Shown here piece by piece: positions 1 through 11,670 of a DNA stretch of 64,000 bases. The translations under genes and the position numbers were made by a program. The notes under the pieces are model-generated. The model had not been told where the DNA came from and made no database searches. It saw only the letters and a program-made list of their open reading frames with translations. Within the stretch, counting starts at the first letter, position 1. Each line of letters opens with the position of its first letter. Source of the stretch: Siderastrea radians (taxonomy: Eukaryota > Cnidaria > Anthozoa > Scleractinia > Rhizangiidae); NCBI GenBank assembly GCA_964017195.1, contig OZ024896.1, positions 30,032,430 to 30,096,429 on the forward strand. The letters are read 5' to 3'.

Positions 1-330
1 CAAGACAGTGCTGCAGAAACCTTTAACAGCTTACCAGCAACGATTAGGAACTGCACAAATTTCACAACTTTTAAATTTTATACGGGAAGCAAGAGCTCAT
101 GTAAGAAACATGGCGTCTGTAAGACTAAAGAGACAAATTTCATCTTTGTTTGGATTGTAAATTTAATTTTTAATTTGTAAGACTTACATCACTTAATCAT
201 TTTTATAAATTGATTGTAATTTTTCTTTTACCTTTTCTTATTGTCTATATAGTTAATGTATACTTAATTGTAGTCATTGTTTTAGTAGAGGCTTGCTGAT
301 GGAAGAGCCGTCTAAAGGAATTACCAATTA
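1..330 (+). pseudogene. LINE 3' end: reverse-transcriptase C-terminal remnant plus 3' UTR
   Basis: Reading from base 1, the translation contains the motif FNSLPATIRNC followed by a TTFKF-like run. This is the usual close of non-LTR retrotransposon ORF2 proteins (a 'WNSLP..IR....F..FK' pattern). A frame change near 90 lets a basic tail run to a stop at 157-159. The AT-rich stretch after it reads as a 3' UTR, which continues past an inserted element (332-732) into an ATT-run tail at 738-801. The fragment enters from outside the window, so its clade cannot be set. It is a dead 3' copy rather than a host gene. Confidence 0.6.
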
Positions 331-331
331 A

Positions 332-732
332 GACGGATTCCGCTCAACGTTCGAGCAATAAGTGCAAAAAATATTTACCAAAAAACTACTCATAGCACGG
401 TAACATTTTAAATGCTATTTGAAACATCTCACTCTAGTTCACTTGCCCAAGTGACCCCGCGATGAAATTCTCAAGCATTCTCAAGAAAATTAATTTCAAA
501 TCTCGTAAAAGTATGCTAAAAACGGGCGCCATTTTGTTTTGAACTGACATGAAGCGTCTTTTTAATTGAAATATGGATAACTTCAAATCCAATTTTCTTT
601 CGCGGGGTCAGCTTGGGAGCAAAAGTAACGATAAGTTCTTCTTATCTGTTCTCAAAATGTGACAGTGCTGCAAGTATTTTTTTGGTAACTTAATTTTTGC
701 ACTTACTGCTCGAACGTTGAGCGGAAATCGTC
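332..732. mobile_element. TTAA-flanked inverted-repeat element (401 bp) inside a LINE tail
   Basis: The ends mirror each other for roughly 80 bp with few mismatches (left GACGGATTCCGCTCAACG, right the complement with small changes). TTAA lies on both sides (328-331 and 733-736). No coding capacity. The element interrupts the LINE 3' UTR just before its ATT-run tail, so it is younger than that LINE copy. TTAA duplications are typical of the piggyBac and Kolobok superfamilies; which one applies here is not decided. Confidence 0.7.
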
Positions 733-737
733 TTAAC

Positions 738-801
<64 letters not shown>
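738..801 (+). repeat. (ATT)n microsatellite, LINE tail
   Basis: An uninterrupted ATT run directly follows the LINE 3' UTR once the 401-bp insert is removed. Such trinucleotide tails are common 3' ends of non-LTR elements. Confidence 0.8.
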
Positions 802-815
802 GCATCTTGTTGCAG

Positions 816-1038
816 GTGTCACTTGCACCTTTCGCATTTCAAATTTTATTTGTGGAACAGACCTCCGTAGACGGTAAATTTATTGTCACATGTATTTTGC
901 ATATCTTTGAACCAAAAGAGACCAGAAGTTTGCTTTCACTAGCAGCTGGTCGGCACAACGCTAGGCCGTTCAGGAAGAATCTTTTAAAACGGGATTTCGA
1001 AGTGGGAGAGGACACAAAAATTACATTTTTCTCAGTCG
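816..1038 (+). CDS. Candidate orphan internal exon, unknown protein
   Basis: A 223-bp open stretch sits between a good acceptor (CTTGTTGCAG before 816) and a strong donor (GTAAGT at 1039). It encodes about 74 residues, starting VSLAPFAFQILF and ending near EDTKITFFSV. I do not recognise the family and see no partner exons within several kb. It may belong to a host gene outside the window, a decayed copy, or chance. The LINE ATT tail lies immediately upstream and would be part of its intron. Confidence is low because open length and splice sites are the only evidence. Confidence 0.25.
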
Positions 1039-3129
1039 GTAAGTATTTGTAGTCAACGCGTGCGGCTATCAATGTATTGGAGATTTTGTGGAGAAAAGTT
1101 TAAAATTCCGGATTTAAGGCACTGAATAGTCTATGAATTAGTCAGGTGACTGCCTGGAGAATGAGCGAGGCAATAAACGATAATTAATGCAGTGTGTAGA
1201 TTACTAAAGGGCAATTTTATTGATTTTCCGACAGGCCTAAAGCTTGCAACAGAAACATAACAAACACAAGTCTCAATTGGTGACCTGTGTTTTTACGTTC
1301 CCAGTGAGAACCATCCTTTAATTTAAAATGTGGAAGTCTTTATGAGAGAAACATACGTATTGTGCATTCGTCTCCATTTGCTCTCCATCCGGAAGCACAG
1401 AAGTAGATCGCTTTGTATCTTGTTTGGTAGCGAGTAACAATCTTGGGAACTCGTTTCCAAACCAACCTATAACTGCGAGAGAAAGTAATTTAATCTTATT
1501 CAGGCCTGGCTATTTTTGGTCTTCTGGGACCGGGGAGGGGGGGGGGTAGCAGATCCGCCCCCTCTATTTAAAAAATTTAAGCTATGACAACGAAACTAAG
1601 ATCGCAGATGGTGCGTCCAGAAATGTTTCCTTTGAGGTCTACAAAATGAGCTGATGACGTCATGTGACGCGTTCTCAAATGGCGGCCATCTTGAATCCGC
1701 CATCTTTGATTTCTTGATTTTTCCAGATCCTCCGAAAAGTATTAGAATTAACCAATTAATAATAAGAATTGAAATAAAAGAACACAAAAATGTTCTAAAA
1801 GTGTAAAAGTTTCTCGGAGAAAGTTATATTTTTTTATTAAAAAGAGAAAATTCAAAAATCTGAAAAACTGCATGTCAAGTGGTTGCCATGGCGAAGTCAA
1901 ACTTGATGGACAATGACTTTCTGTACCAAATTGTTCTCAGTTAAATTTTAGGGAAAGTCACCAAGTGTGGGGGCTTTATCTTGCTTATTTAAGAATTAGT
2001 AAGCGTCCAAAGTCCGTGCTGGCAGAATCCCTCTCGCGTTCTGAAAAGGGTTAAAGATTTGATACAGTTTCACCCCTTACAATTTTTATGAGGTTGTTAG
2101 ACATGCTATATGACCTACATTAGAAGCACCCAACAGGCACATTTAAGCAAACTACGTAAAACATCGGAGTTTTTAGAGTCTTGTTCGACTTCATGTCATA
2201 AAAGTGCCAAACTTATCTTCCGAAGTTTTCAAGCTCGTTTTGGCTTTTAGAATATGCTACCTGACCTTATTTCGCACTCTAAACGACGTATTTGTTCTCC
2301 GAAAGCAAAACGAATACGTTTTTTCGTATTCCCGAAAGTTTGAGGTGATGTTTTGTCAAAGAAGACTCTAGTCTTTCATGACAATAAAGTCAGAATATCT
2401 CAAATAGAAAGAGAGGTTGGGTGCCTCTGCTATATGTAAAAGAGGAGGGGGTACTTAAGCAGTAACGTCAAAACCAGTATGGATGTCAGATTATTCACAA
2501 CTTCTCAAATTATAGAGCTATATTGGAGATTCGCCTCAATTTATTCTTACCAGCCTGTGAAGCAAGCGTTTCCGCTTAAAGCATTCTTCGCTTTCTGGTC
2601 TCACGAAAATTGTGGCAAAGGCTAAAAAAAAGAGGCTGGCTGTGCAGGCTACATTCTTACAGACGTTCTCTTCAAGTTCTATTCACGCAGATTATTTTGT
2701 TTAGATTAGACGGCAAGGAGTTCAAGTCAAATTCTCATTGTGCTTATACCAGGAAATCGGTTGATCCACATAGTTTGTGTTGACCACGATGGGACGTAAA
2801 CTCCCCTAGGAGACATCCCGTTGAAAATATACATGTCATGTTCCATTCAACGGAATTCCCGCGGAAAGCCAGGAACCAAACTGACTAGCCAGTTGATAAG
2901 GTCAAAATTAGTGAGAGGCCTGAGAATGACACTGATGACAGAAAAAGAAGATGGTACCTGTACTCTCATTTTCCTCTCGGAAATTCCGTTACACTTACTT
3001 CTCGGGAAGTTTCAGTCACTCTAGGACTTTGCTGTTTGGGCTGACCACTTGTTGTTTTGAAATTAAAGTTAATTGAGCTAGATGTTATGTTTGAGAATTA
3101 TTTAGCATCTGCCGCTGAACTAAGGGTCT
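1039..3129. other. Intergenic, mostly unassigned
   Basis: No coding region is supported. A G-rich run lies near 1533-1547. At 2552-2651 a diverged short element has ends AGCCTGTGAAGCAAGCG and TGTGCAGGCT, related to the palindrome at 11411-11670. Nothing else is recognisable. Confidence 0.5.
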
Positions 3130-3349
3130 GGGCCCAGTTGCATAAAGCAACTTAAGATTAAGTGTGAATTTCTACAACCATTCGCTATGTTCCAGGGGAT
3201 TTTGTTGCACGCTATTATGGATACATCGGCCAAAGGCGGATTAAAGAGTAAAGGAAACACAATGACGGTGCAAAAAAATCCTCCGAAAAACAGGGAACAG
3301 TTGCAGAAATTCCCACTTAATCTTAAGTTTTTTTTGAGTAACTGTGCCC
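3130..3349. mobile_element. Inverted-repeat MITE (220 bp), GGGCCCAGTTGC ends
   Basis: The left end GGGCCCAGTTGCATAAAGC with ACTTAAGATTAAGTG is mirrored at the right by CACTTAATCTTAAGT and AACTGTGCCC. The two arms pair over roughly 50 bp. No coding capacity. Flanks tct and tga give no clear target duplication, so the superfamily is open. Confidence 0.6.
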
Positions 3350-3394
3350 TGAACAGCGATTTACAATACCTTTACAAAAACAAGAAAGCCCAAT

Positions 3395-3735
3395 GAGCAT
3401 TTTAACGGGCCGTTCTGACCCGCCCCACCCCCATGTTAACGAATGTTAGCGCAACTCAGCACATGAATTCGCTCAACATAAGAAATGGCGTGACGAGGTC
3501 TGACTGTGTGACACAACATTTGACTGTAGCGTTACTGGATGACATAATGTTTAAACTCTGATGACTCAGCTGATTTGTCTCATCCCTTTTAATTCATTTT
3601 TCTGAAATAAGCAAATTCAACTCAGTCGTGGAACATTAATACAAATTCGCCCACAACTGAAAATATTTTCACAGAGAGGACGAAATATTTACTGTTGCGC
3701 CTAAACAATAAATACAAACAGGGAGCAGAGCGGTG
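3395..3735. repeat. Dispersed repeat, inverted copy at 43130-43470
   Basis: Landmarks such as GCATTTTAACGGGCCGTTC, the CCGCCCCACCCCC run, TTACTGGATGACATAATG and ACGAAATATTTACTGTT reappear as complements in the same order at 43130-43470. This is an interspersed repeat seen twice. It has no ORF of note, and its ends are not defined here. Confidence 0.6.
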
Positions 3736-4183
3736 AAATCAAAATATCAATGCTTGATAAAGAAAGACCAGTCAAAATCTGGGGAAAGCGACTTGTCCCT
3801 CCACACTCAAACCCGTTAAGACATATCACATGACATCATGTTTAAATCCGGTTCGCTAACCCGGGAAATCCCGTGCAGATGTAAAGAAGTTGACTCGAAA
3901 TTCTTAACGATCTTGTCAAATTGAAAATCGAAACGATCTATTCTAAAAACAAACATTAGGTTTGGAAACGAAAATATGTGCAAGAATGGGCAAAATTACT
4001 GGAAGTTTCTCTTCTTTGTGATATTCCGATTCTGCTGTTGTAAAGCGGTGAAATATCCATTGAAACAATTAAAATACGTGTGAGAGTCGCGCTGTGAAAA
4101 GTCTGTCTTTATCACGTGGTGAAATAGTTATTCATATTTTGCTTGAGGCAAAGTTAAATGTATTAGGTATCATTGAGTCGAAC

Positions 4184-4386
4184 TTAGTTGCGCATGCGTT
4201 GTATGTAAGATACGCTACCCAATCCGCTACCACTAGGTTAACGGCGGTTTATCTGTGTCGTATAAGTAAGGAATGTAGACATACGAATAGTAATACCTTA
4301 GTTGCGCATGCGTCGTATGTAAGAAACGAACTGCTACCTAAGCTGCTACCACCAGTTTCACAGCAGTTTGTCTGTGTGAAATTCAG

Positions 4387-4421
<35 letters not shown>
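4184..4421. repeat. 114-bp tandem duplication and (TATG)n microsatellite
   Basis: The segment beginning TTAGTTGCGCATGCGT at 4184 recurs at 4298 with about 80 percent identity by eye, through TGCTACC..CAGTTTGTCTGTGTG-like blocks. A TATG run follows at 4388-4421. No function is implied. Confidence 0.6.
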
Positions 4422-4422
<1 letters not shown>

Positions 4423-4501
4423 CGTTGACATATTGGTAGTAGCGTTGTTAGTGTAATGTGATGTGCTCTACTTTTGTTTACTTTGCGTGACGTAATCATA
4501 T

Positions 4502-4566
4502 CATGTCTGCATGACGTCATGCAGACATGACGTCATGGTTACCTCAAACTGGGCGTTTGAGGTAAC
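4502..4566. repeat. Two adjacent short hairpins
   Basis: CATGTCTGCATGACGTCATG is followed by its complement, then GGTTACCTCAAA is mirrored by TTTGAGGTAACC across a short loop. These are short perfect palindromes, probably the core of a foldback MITE. Confidence 0.5.
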
Positions 4567-4611
4567 CTGCAAGAGAAAGTCGGAAGTTTGCGAAGCAATC
4601 TAAGCTTATAT

Positions 4612-4627
4612 AATAATTATATAATAT

Positions 4628-4658
<31 letters not shown>

Positions 4659-4760
4659 CTTTATTCGATCGATAAAAGACATCGAAAGTTAAAAATTCAT
4701 ATCTGGCGAATATACACAATGAAGAAGATAATTAAAAAAGAAAAATACTATATTACATTT
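4612..4760 (-). repeat. Reverse-strand LINE-type 3' tail
   Basis: On the minus strand the sequence reads towards an AATAAAG signal directly followed by an ATT run (complement of 4631-4668). This is the same arrangement as the LINE tail at 8580-8647. No coding remnant is visible upstream on that strand. Confidence 0.4.
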
Positions 4761-5045
4761 TATAAATACTATATAAGCTAATACAAACTCACCTGCATCG
4801 TCTGCAAATACAGCAGCTGAAAGTACAGATTTTAGTACATGTCCGGGTCAATGTAGACACTCTCGTCGTTGTTGATGTACTTAGTCGAACGGTGGTAGTC
4901 ACATACCTTGTCCTTACGTTGCGACTGTAGAGAACAAAGTTAAACGAGACTACCGAGGTTAAGTCAACACACAAGAGTTCCGGAAACTTGTACCTTCGAA
5001 AATGTGCGCTTCCTAAGATGCTGCAGAGTACACTAAGCCTTTTAA

Positions 5046-5681
5046 GGACGTTCGCGCCAATTGTTTATGCACATCCTTACTGCGCACGCAATTCGCATCG
5101 CAATGTCACGCCACTTCATGCATCGAGCGTGCGCAGTGAGGAAGATACCTAGACAAATACATAATTAACTCTGTCAAATGCACAGTAACCCTATACTTTT
5201 TTTCGATAGATCATTTCCATTTCTGGCTCTCTTCATTTTATTACAAAACAAAAAATTCTGAACATGAGAAGTTTTTAATTAATTTTTTCCTATTTCTACT
5301 TACATAAGATCGAATTTTTCTACGAATGCGAGTATGCATGACTTGCAATTATCCTTCTGTGAGGCTAATTCTACCTGAAGGAATGACATCACCTGCAAAA
5401 ATTTACTAAATAGGCCCATTTGTGTTGAGATCAATAAATCGGCATTATCTAGGGTTCTCCACTTAACTTATTTGATTTGCTGATAGCGATGTAGCCGATT
5501 TCTCCTTACAAACCACACCTTCTAAAAACACCAAGTTTTCAATGCGCGTTTTCTCCAAAACGAGCACGGTGCCCCCCCCCCCCATTTTTTGGTTTTCTGA
5601 CATGAGTGGGTCATTATTATCTAACTGCAGTAAAACATTTGAAAGAATCTGAAGGTGAGAGGATTTTGGGCGCGAACGCCC
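5046..5681. mobile_element. TTAA-flanked inverted-repeat element (636 bp)
   Basis: Ends GGACGTTCGCGCC and GGCGCGAACGCCC pair. TTAA flanks both (5042-5045, 5682-5685). The interior holds CGAGCACGGTGCCCC followed by T-rich sequence, resembling CGAGCTCGGTGACCCC inside the element at 30755-31403, so the two are probably related families. No coding capacity. Confidence 0.7.
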
Positions 5682-5689
5682 TTAAATCA

Positions 5690-7734
5690 AATGTCTGTCT
5701 GGAAGAGCTGGCCATCGCATGTGAATTTGTCTGTCTGAGCGCAGGCTTACCATTGTCTTGTGTGTGAGGTAGACTGTGCATAAACAAAACAAACCAAACA
5801 GCACCTTTCTTTAAACACGATTGGGTAAAGCATAACAATGCTTGAGTGGTCGTGTATTAACTAATTAATTAGAAAACAATACAATTAAATATATAAAATG
5901 AGTAAAATAGGTAATAATAGAATATAGGATTACATCAAATTAGGATTTCATCAAATGTTAGGATTACATCAAAGCGTAAGTAAAGGCTTCAGTTAAAAAT
6001 GTGATTCTGAGAATTAAAACAGTCAAAAATATTAACACGATTTTTTTCTTCTGTTTTCTGTGTCAGTGCCTTTGTTTTGTTGTATTGTGTTTGTCAAACC
6101 GCTCTTGCAAATCTCAGATCAACCAACTGAAAGAAAGAAAAACGAAGGCCATTATCCTGTTGACACTTTCATTGTGTTTCTTTTAAATTTGATCATTTCT
6201 AAAATCCCTGTGTATCGCCTTTAGAGGAACTAAGTAACTTCACAATCGCATCAGCCATATTTGTAAGCACAATCGTCTGGCCAAACATACAGGATGTTTA
6301 AAATCTTTTGGTCTATCTTTCTATCTATGGACTGGAATCGGTCTGTGTGCCTACCATGTACCACTGTCTGTCTGTCTGTTTAACTTTTCTCCATCTTTAT
6401 GTCTGTCATCTCTTTTTTCCCTACAGACTAGTATTTCGGTGACAATACTAGCATTAAGACGACGCAAAAACTATTAATTAGACGGGCCTTTGGAGCACCG
6501 TCTTATTGCAAAGCAGAGAGAAAGGAATTTCGTCGTAGTAGGTTGTTCAAGGTCACTGGACAATTGATTGGTATGTTAATGATAGATGGGGGTGAAGAGG
6601 GATGAGGGCTGATATAATATGTTGACCGTGGTTTTCTTGGGGACAGGGCTAGGTTATTGCAATGCCTCTGCCACGCTAATTTGGAGGAATTCGAAAAATG
6701 ATGGCGCGATCGATTGTTGTACACAACAATTTTCTAGAGGTTTTTGGACATTACACAGATCAAAATACGCCATTTAATGGGTGAAAACAAATGCAAAAGC
6801 TCTAGAAGACTCAATTCAAATGGGCCGGGCATTGGAATACACTGAATGGCTCAAAGCAACGAATTAATTGCTGTAATACAGCAAGCTTATCCGAATTTCT
6901 GCAACTGAGAAATGAGGCATGCATTTCGGGCCTTGGACTTCCTCGGGATTTAAAAGCCTTTCTTGGAAAAAATAACAAAAGTAAATTCTCGGAGTATATT
7001 ACACATATGATAATGAATTTATTTGGTTATCAAAAGTCTGTCTTTAACTCAAACAAATTATTTCAATTAACGCATTTGAAATCTAGCTCATGGAAAGAGG
7101 GGAAAAAACGCTAGAATCTACATTGGGTTAATTTTGTGAAAACCAAATATATAGACGTGAAAACAAGCTAAAACTTCGACCAAGTGCATCGAAAAATGCA
7201 ATAATAGAAAGGTTATTTCAAACTTCAGCCCCATGCGTTTAGTTGGCAATCACCTTTCGACTAGCTGTCACGCAATATACAGGTACCGCAATTTTATAAA
7301 AAGCACGACATTTCTTACTGTATTGTGAAATACTGAAAATATGAGGGCTGTAGGAGAATTCAGAGTTTTAATTCTAGAAACTACGGTTTGGTTTAAAGTT
7401 CGTTCGGGTTTCATTTTTGTTGTACGTATTTTCTGCAATTTCGAAAACAGAAAAATGTTAAGAATTCCTGTCAGTAGCTCATAAACCCCTGGTGGCGCAC
7501 AAAACTCCAGCTTGTAGGGGCCCGTCTTTGATAAACCACAGGTTTTCTTGTTTAATATACTCACATTACATTCGTTATGCTCCTGCTGCTGCATGTTATT
7601 TCACAATTGCTATCACTGTCGTGAAATCGCAGCGGAAATCAACGGTAGTTTTTACAAGTGATCTGATTTGAACTCATCTTAAGGTAGGATAATAAGAAGA
7701 TGCTTTGTTTTGAAAAAAATGTTTTTTATCTCCT
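5690..7734. other. Intergenic, nothing recognised
   Basis: AT-rich sequence with scattered short open frames that show no family motif and no consistent splice context. Nothing supported. Confidence 0.4.
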
Positions 7735-7935
7735 GGTTGCGTTAGCAATTACGAGATATTGTAGTGGCGTTGATCGCATTCCTGAGCTCAAACCTGTGGT
7801 TATTTTCTTGAGCCGTCTTCGTGTAGATTCGCTGATGTTCGTGAGATCTTCGGTACTGATTCCCAAGAAACGAACTTCGCTTCGCTGATTCATCGGGCTA
7901 TGCTGGATTCACTTTCGGTGTTTTTAGGCGGTGGT
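7735..7935. repeat. Diverged ~200-bp duplication, copy 1
   Basis: Blocks ACGAGATATTGTAGTGG, CCTGTGGTTATTTT, GTGTAGATTCG and GATGTTCG reappear in order at 8683-8885. The two copies lie ~750 bp apart around a LINE 3' fragment. Which copy came first is unknown. Confidence 0.5.
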
Positions 7936-8459
7936 GTATCAGATAACCAGGGGGTTCCTGCTGTTTAGAGTGTAAACTTGTTTCGTTTATCAAAGATTTT
8001 ACGTTCACTAGTATTCAACACGTTACGGTCAAATTTAAGAGAAATAGTGTTAGATCACAGCGAACAACGATGTGTTCTTAGGATAGTTTTATCACGAGCA
8101 TATCGTGATTTTAGTTGTGTTGATTATGAACTAGTGTACACAGTCGACGAGAACAGTCGATTTCTGGTTTGATTACATAATAATCTTGTATGGTGCAATG
8201 TTTGATTTTGCTCACATGACTGAAAATGCAATCCTGTGATGGAACGTTCAATTCACCATTTGCGTCTTCTGTCCATAGGCGATTGTTATTCAAGAGACAC
8301 ATAAGAAGGATTGTTTTAACAAGGCGACGCGAAAAGCCGAACGTTTTGATAATTCATTTTGATATAATTCGAAGACCCTTGTTGCGTGTGCTAATCGAAG
8401 GTTAACGGTTTCGGAAACCTAAAACCTGGCTGAAATGCGGTTGAAAGGCTCTCAGACGG

Positions 8460-8597
8460 TAAAGAAACAACACAAGGACAATATTTGATCTGGTATTTGA
8501 TCTGGTATATGTTTATGTTTCATTTGTCATGTTACTTTCAGAGGTTTATTGTCCCCAATTAGCACTGCTGTGCTAAATATTCCGACACTTTAATAAA

Positions 8598-8647
<50 letters not shown>
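8460..8647 (+). repeat. LINE 3' end with AATAAAG and (ATT)n tail
   Basis: The sequence ends CACTTTAATAAAG then an ATT run to about 8647, the typical 3' terminus of a non-LTR element. No coding remnant upstream is clear. It sits between the two copies of the 200-bp duplication. Confidence 0.5.
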
Positions 8648-8648
<1 letters not shown>

Positions 8649-8682
8649 ACTTAATTGGCTGTTGTCACTTGTTTCTTTCGAT

Positions 8683-8885
8683 AGCAACTACGAGATACTG
8701 TAGTGGAGTTCAGTAGGAGCCTTCCTGAACACATTCCTGTGGTTATTTTAATTCGTGAGCTTTCTTGTAGATTCGGTGATGTTCGAGAGATCTTTGGTAT
8801 TCTCAAGAAAGTAACTTTGCTGTGTCCTCGGGCAATGTGGGAGATGTTTTGGTTATTTTCAGAGGTGGTAATCGCCTAAAAACCA
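8683..8885. repeat. Diverged ~200-bp duplication, copy 2
   Basis: Second copy of the segment at 7735-7935, in the same orientation, with roughly 75 percent identity by eye and small indels. Confidence 0.5.
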
Positions 8886-9764
8886 TGCTACAGTCTCATC
8901 AAATATCACTTGCATAAACGGCCCACCCGGGCGGCCCATAAACTGAAGACTTACCCTCCAGGTCGCAGGCTTGTAACGCATCTGGTCAGTGCAACGAAAC
9001 ACAGACTTGTCAAAAACAGGAAGCCTACAATCTTCATTTTGTTAATAGGCCAAGAAAGAGGTTCCTTGATGTTGATTTATGGTGTTCTGCATGGAGAATA
9101 ATATTTATTGTGATTAGTCATTCCCTCTTACTTAGACTCCCTTTATTCACGTTTCCAATATTAAGGGAGCCCATCATTAAACGTATAAACCTGTGTATTA
9201 ATGACCTTCAAAAGCTGTTCAGATCAGACTACGAGTGCGAGAGTAATTAAGTACGAGTGCTACTTTCAGATTTCAAACCAGTGACGTTCTCAGTTCTTAC
9301 AGAACGATTTGAACGATTTACGAGAATTTGAAATTCCCCCTTTTTCAGGGATCTGATTCTATAATTGAGCATCAATAAACCTGAAACTTCGTTTCAAAAT
9401 TCTTTCTTTTCTCCCGGTAAAAAAGCTAATTACCAAATGATATTCTCCTTAATAATAGCTACTGACCGAATGTATTGTTTGAAACACGTTAGCTAGTCTT
9501 TTGGGTTCTTCTTCATGCCTCGTTTTCCACTGCATGAGCCTGGCTTTTTCAAGTAATTGTGCTCTCCGATTCCCCAAAGTCTGCTACTCAAGACAGCTTA
9601 CGGCCAAAGTTGATTTACCAGGTTCATTCTTAAAATAAATAATACCTCTAACAGACTGGTTTTCCTTGTTGCTAACCAGTACAGAAGGAAACAGACTACA
9701 GTCTAAAGTCTGAGCATGTGAACCAAGTCTGAAAAGTCGTACTCCCCGTATACGAAATGATTTG

Positions 9765-10112
9765 GTCAAAACTCGATTATTCAAACTTTTTGATTATCCA
9801 GATGTTTCTCTGTGGTCCCATTTACTTGCAACATTAACGTGCGATAATCGTAACAACTTTGAGCGGAAAACTTAAACGTATTCTTTGAAAAAAAAACTTG
9901 CTCCAAACAATATCAGAAAAGATGAAGTCAAGTATGCGGATATTTTAGCCTTCAATGAATGCATGTACAGTTTCCTGCTCACCTAAATCTCAGTTGTTTC
10001 ATGATGAATTCACTTTCGATTTATCTCAAGAAAATATCAATTCTTCTCGATTATCTGGATTATTTTTGGTGTTCCAACGGAGTCCGGATAATATATAAAG
10101 GTTAGACTGCAC
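9765..10112. mobile_element. Possible pogo/Tigger-like element remnant
   Basis: The left side carries CTCGATTATTCAAAC and TTGATTATCCAGA. The right side, complemented, reads CAGTCTAACC then TTATCCGGACTCC and AATCCAGATAATCGAG. Repeated 'GATTATCCRGA' ends are characteristic of pogo/Tigger elements. An outer inverted pair (CAGATCAGACTACGAGTGC at 9222, complement near 10125) flanks the region. No transposase frame remains. Confidence 0.35.
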
Positions 10113-10135
10113 TCGTAGTCTGATCTGAAGGTTTC

Positions 10136-10905
10136 TGTGTGTTGGTACACAGCATGTCGTGTCTGTTCTCCATTTGTTTTGCGTATAGAAAGTCGAGTGT
10201 TGCTCCTTTCGCAATGAATTGTCAAACTGTATGTATTGCTACCTACATTCCGAGGGTTTATTCGGAACTTTACGATAGTCTGACATCTGAAAAACTTATT
10301 TTAGGGCATAGATTAATGGGGCAAAATGTTACACTACGTAATAAATGGACGGTGGAAAGCAATTTAAAAAAAATTATCACCAACAGTTTCGTTTCATGCA
10401 CCAAAGAGAAGAACAGATAGCAAACTCCACGCTCATTTTCTCGTTATAAGCCAACATTTGAAGCTGCCAATGCCGCAAACTAAAATCAAAGGCCGATGAT
10501 AAACACATTCAGTTGCAAAATGATACGTTGGTTCTGAGAAGATACGGAAACAATCGTTTTCGTGCCACGCCCTCGGGCTGTAACAGAACATACGATGCAA
10601 TGACAAATCCAAAGCTACCTTTGATAAATTCAAACCAGGATCAGAATAAGGAAAACAAAGATAGTCTATAAACAAAAACCATTCTTGAACAATTTGAACA
10701 TATCAATTCAGCTTTCGAAAGCGTTTCTCTGTCACGCGAACTAATAATAATGAACAGAATTCGGTTCCGCACAGATTTTCTGATGGCGCAATTTACATTT
10801 CAATCACAATGAAAAAGACCACTTACTAAGGAAAAGCCCATGTTGACACAAGTACTGAAAACCCGATGAAAAGCACCATAATTACGGTATTGGGAAGTAT
10901 ACTTA
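10136..10905. other. Intergenic, nothing recognised
   Basis: Overlapping short open frames on both strands, none with a recognisable motif. No repeat structure was seen. Confidence 0.4.
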
Positions 10906-11265
10906 TTTGCAAACGGCTCATTTTAAACAATTATTCACCTATACTTCGGTGAATAATTGTTTATTATGAGCCGTTTGCAACTGAGTACATTTAGTGGCGG
11001 ATAATTGCCGAGCCGCGAAGCGGCAAGGTAAGTATCTACCACTCTTCACCGACACTGAGGTGAATAATTGTTTTAGCATATACCAAACCAGTTGATAGCC
11101 AGCACCAAATCAGAGTTCCTATTTTTCTGAGAAATGAGAAAAAACTCGCACGCGAAACCCAGAGCAATGCCGGGATGTAAATAGCAGACGCTATCCCGAG
11201 TTTGAGTAGCCAATCAGAGCGCGCGAAAAAACACTATCCACTGGTTTGGTATACACTAATATTTG
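10906..11265. mobile_element. Palindromic MITE pair around AACAATTATTCACC
   Basis: 10906-10980 is a near-perfect hairpin: TTTGCAAACGGCTCAT, then AACAATTATTCACC, a short loop, and the complements. A third GGTGAATAATTG block lies at 11058. A wider pair (ATACCAAACCAGT near 11083, complement ACTGGTTTGGTAT near 11240) brackets the rest. Probably one MITE nested in another. Confidence 0.55.
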
Positions 11266-11410
11266 TTGCACAGATATGTCGGGCCAAAGAGATAACTTTG
11301 TGTGAAAACAGAAGAAGTAAATAAATAACCGACCACAATTTCAAAACATTTTCCCATCGCGCACTACTATTTAACTCGCCCGCACAAAAATTTTTAAGAC
11401 CGATAATTTA

Positions 11411-11670
11411 TAGCCTGCGTAGCAAGCGTTTCCGTAAGGCTTTCCGCACGTTCGAAGCATGTTTCGCTTTTTGGCCACGCAAAAATTGGGGCGAGCGCAA
11501 AAAAGTACGTGAAGGAGGAGGGGAGGCGAGAGAAGGAACTTCTCTCGCCTCCCCTCCTCCTCCCCTCCTTCTATTTTTTTTCGCACTCGCCCTAATTTTT
11601 GCGCGGCCAAAAAGCGAAAAATGTCTCGAACGTGCGGAAAACCTTACGGAAATGCTTGCTACGCAGGCTA
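11411..11670. mobile_element. Long palindromic MITE (260 bp), TAGCCTGCGTAGC ends
   Basis: The two halves are inverted copies along almost the whole length, from TAGCCTGCGTAGCAAGC to GCTTGCTACGCAGGCTA, with a purine/pyrimidine-rich centre. DNA of this shape can form a cruciform. Related ends occur at 2552-2651 and, shorter, near 14650 and 31610-31665. Confidence 0.7.
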
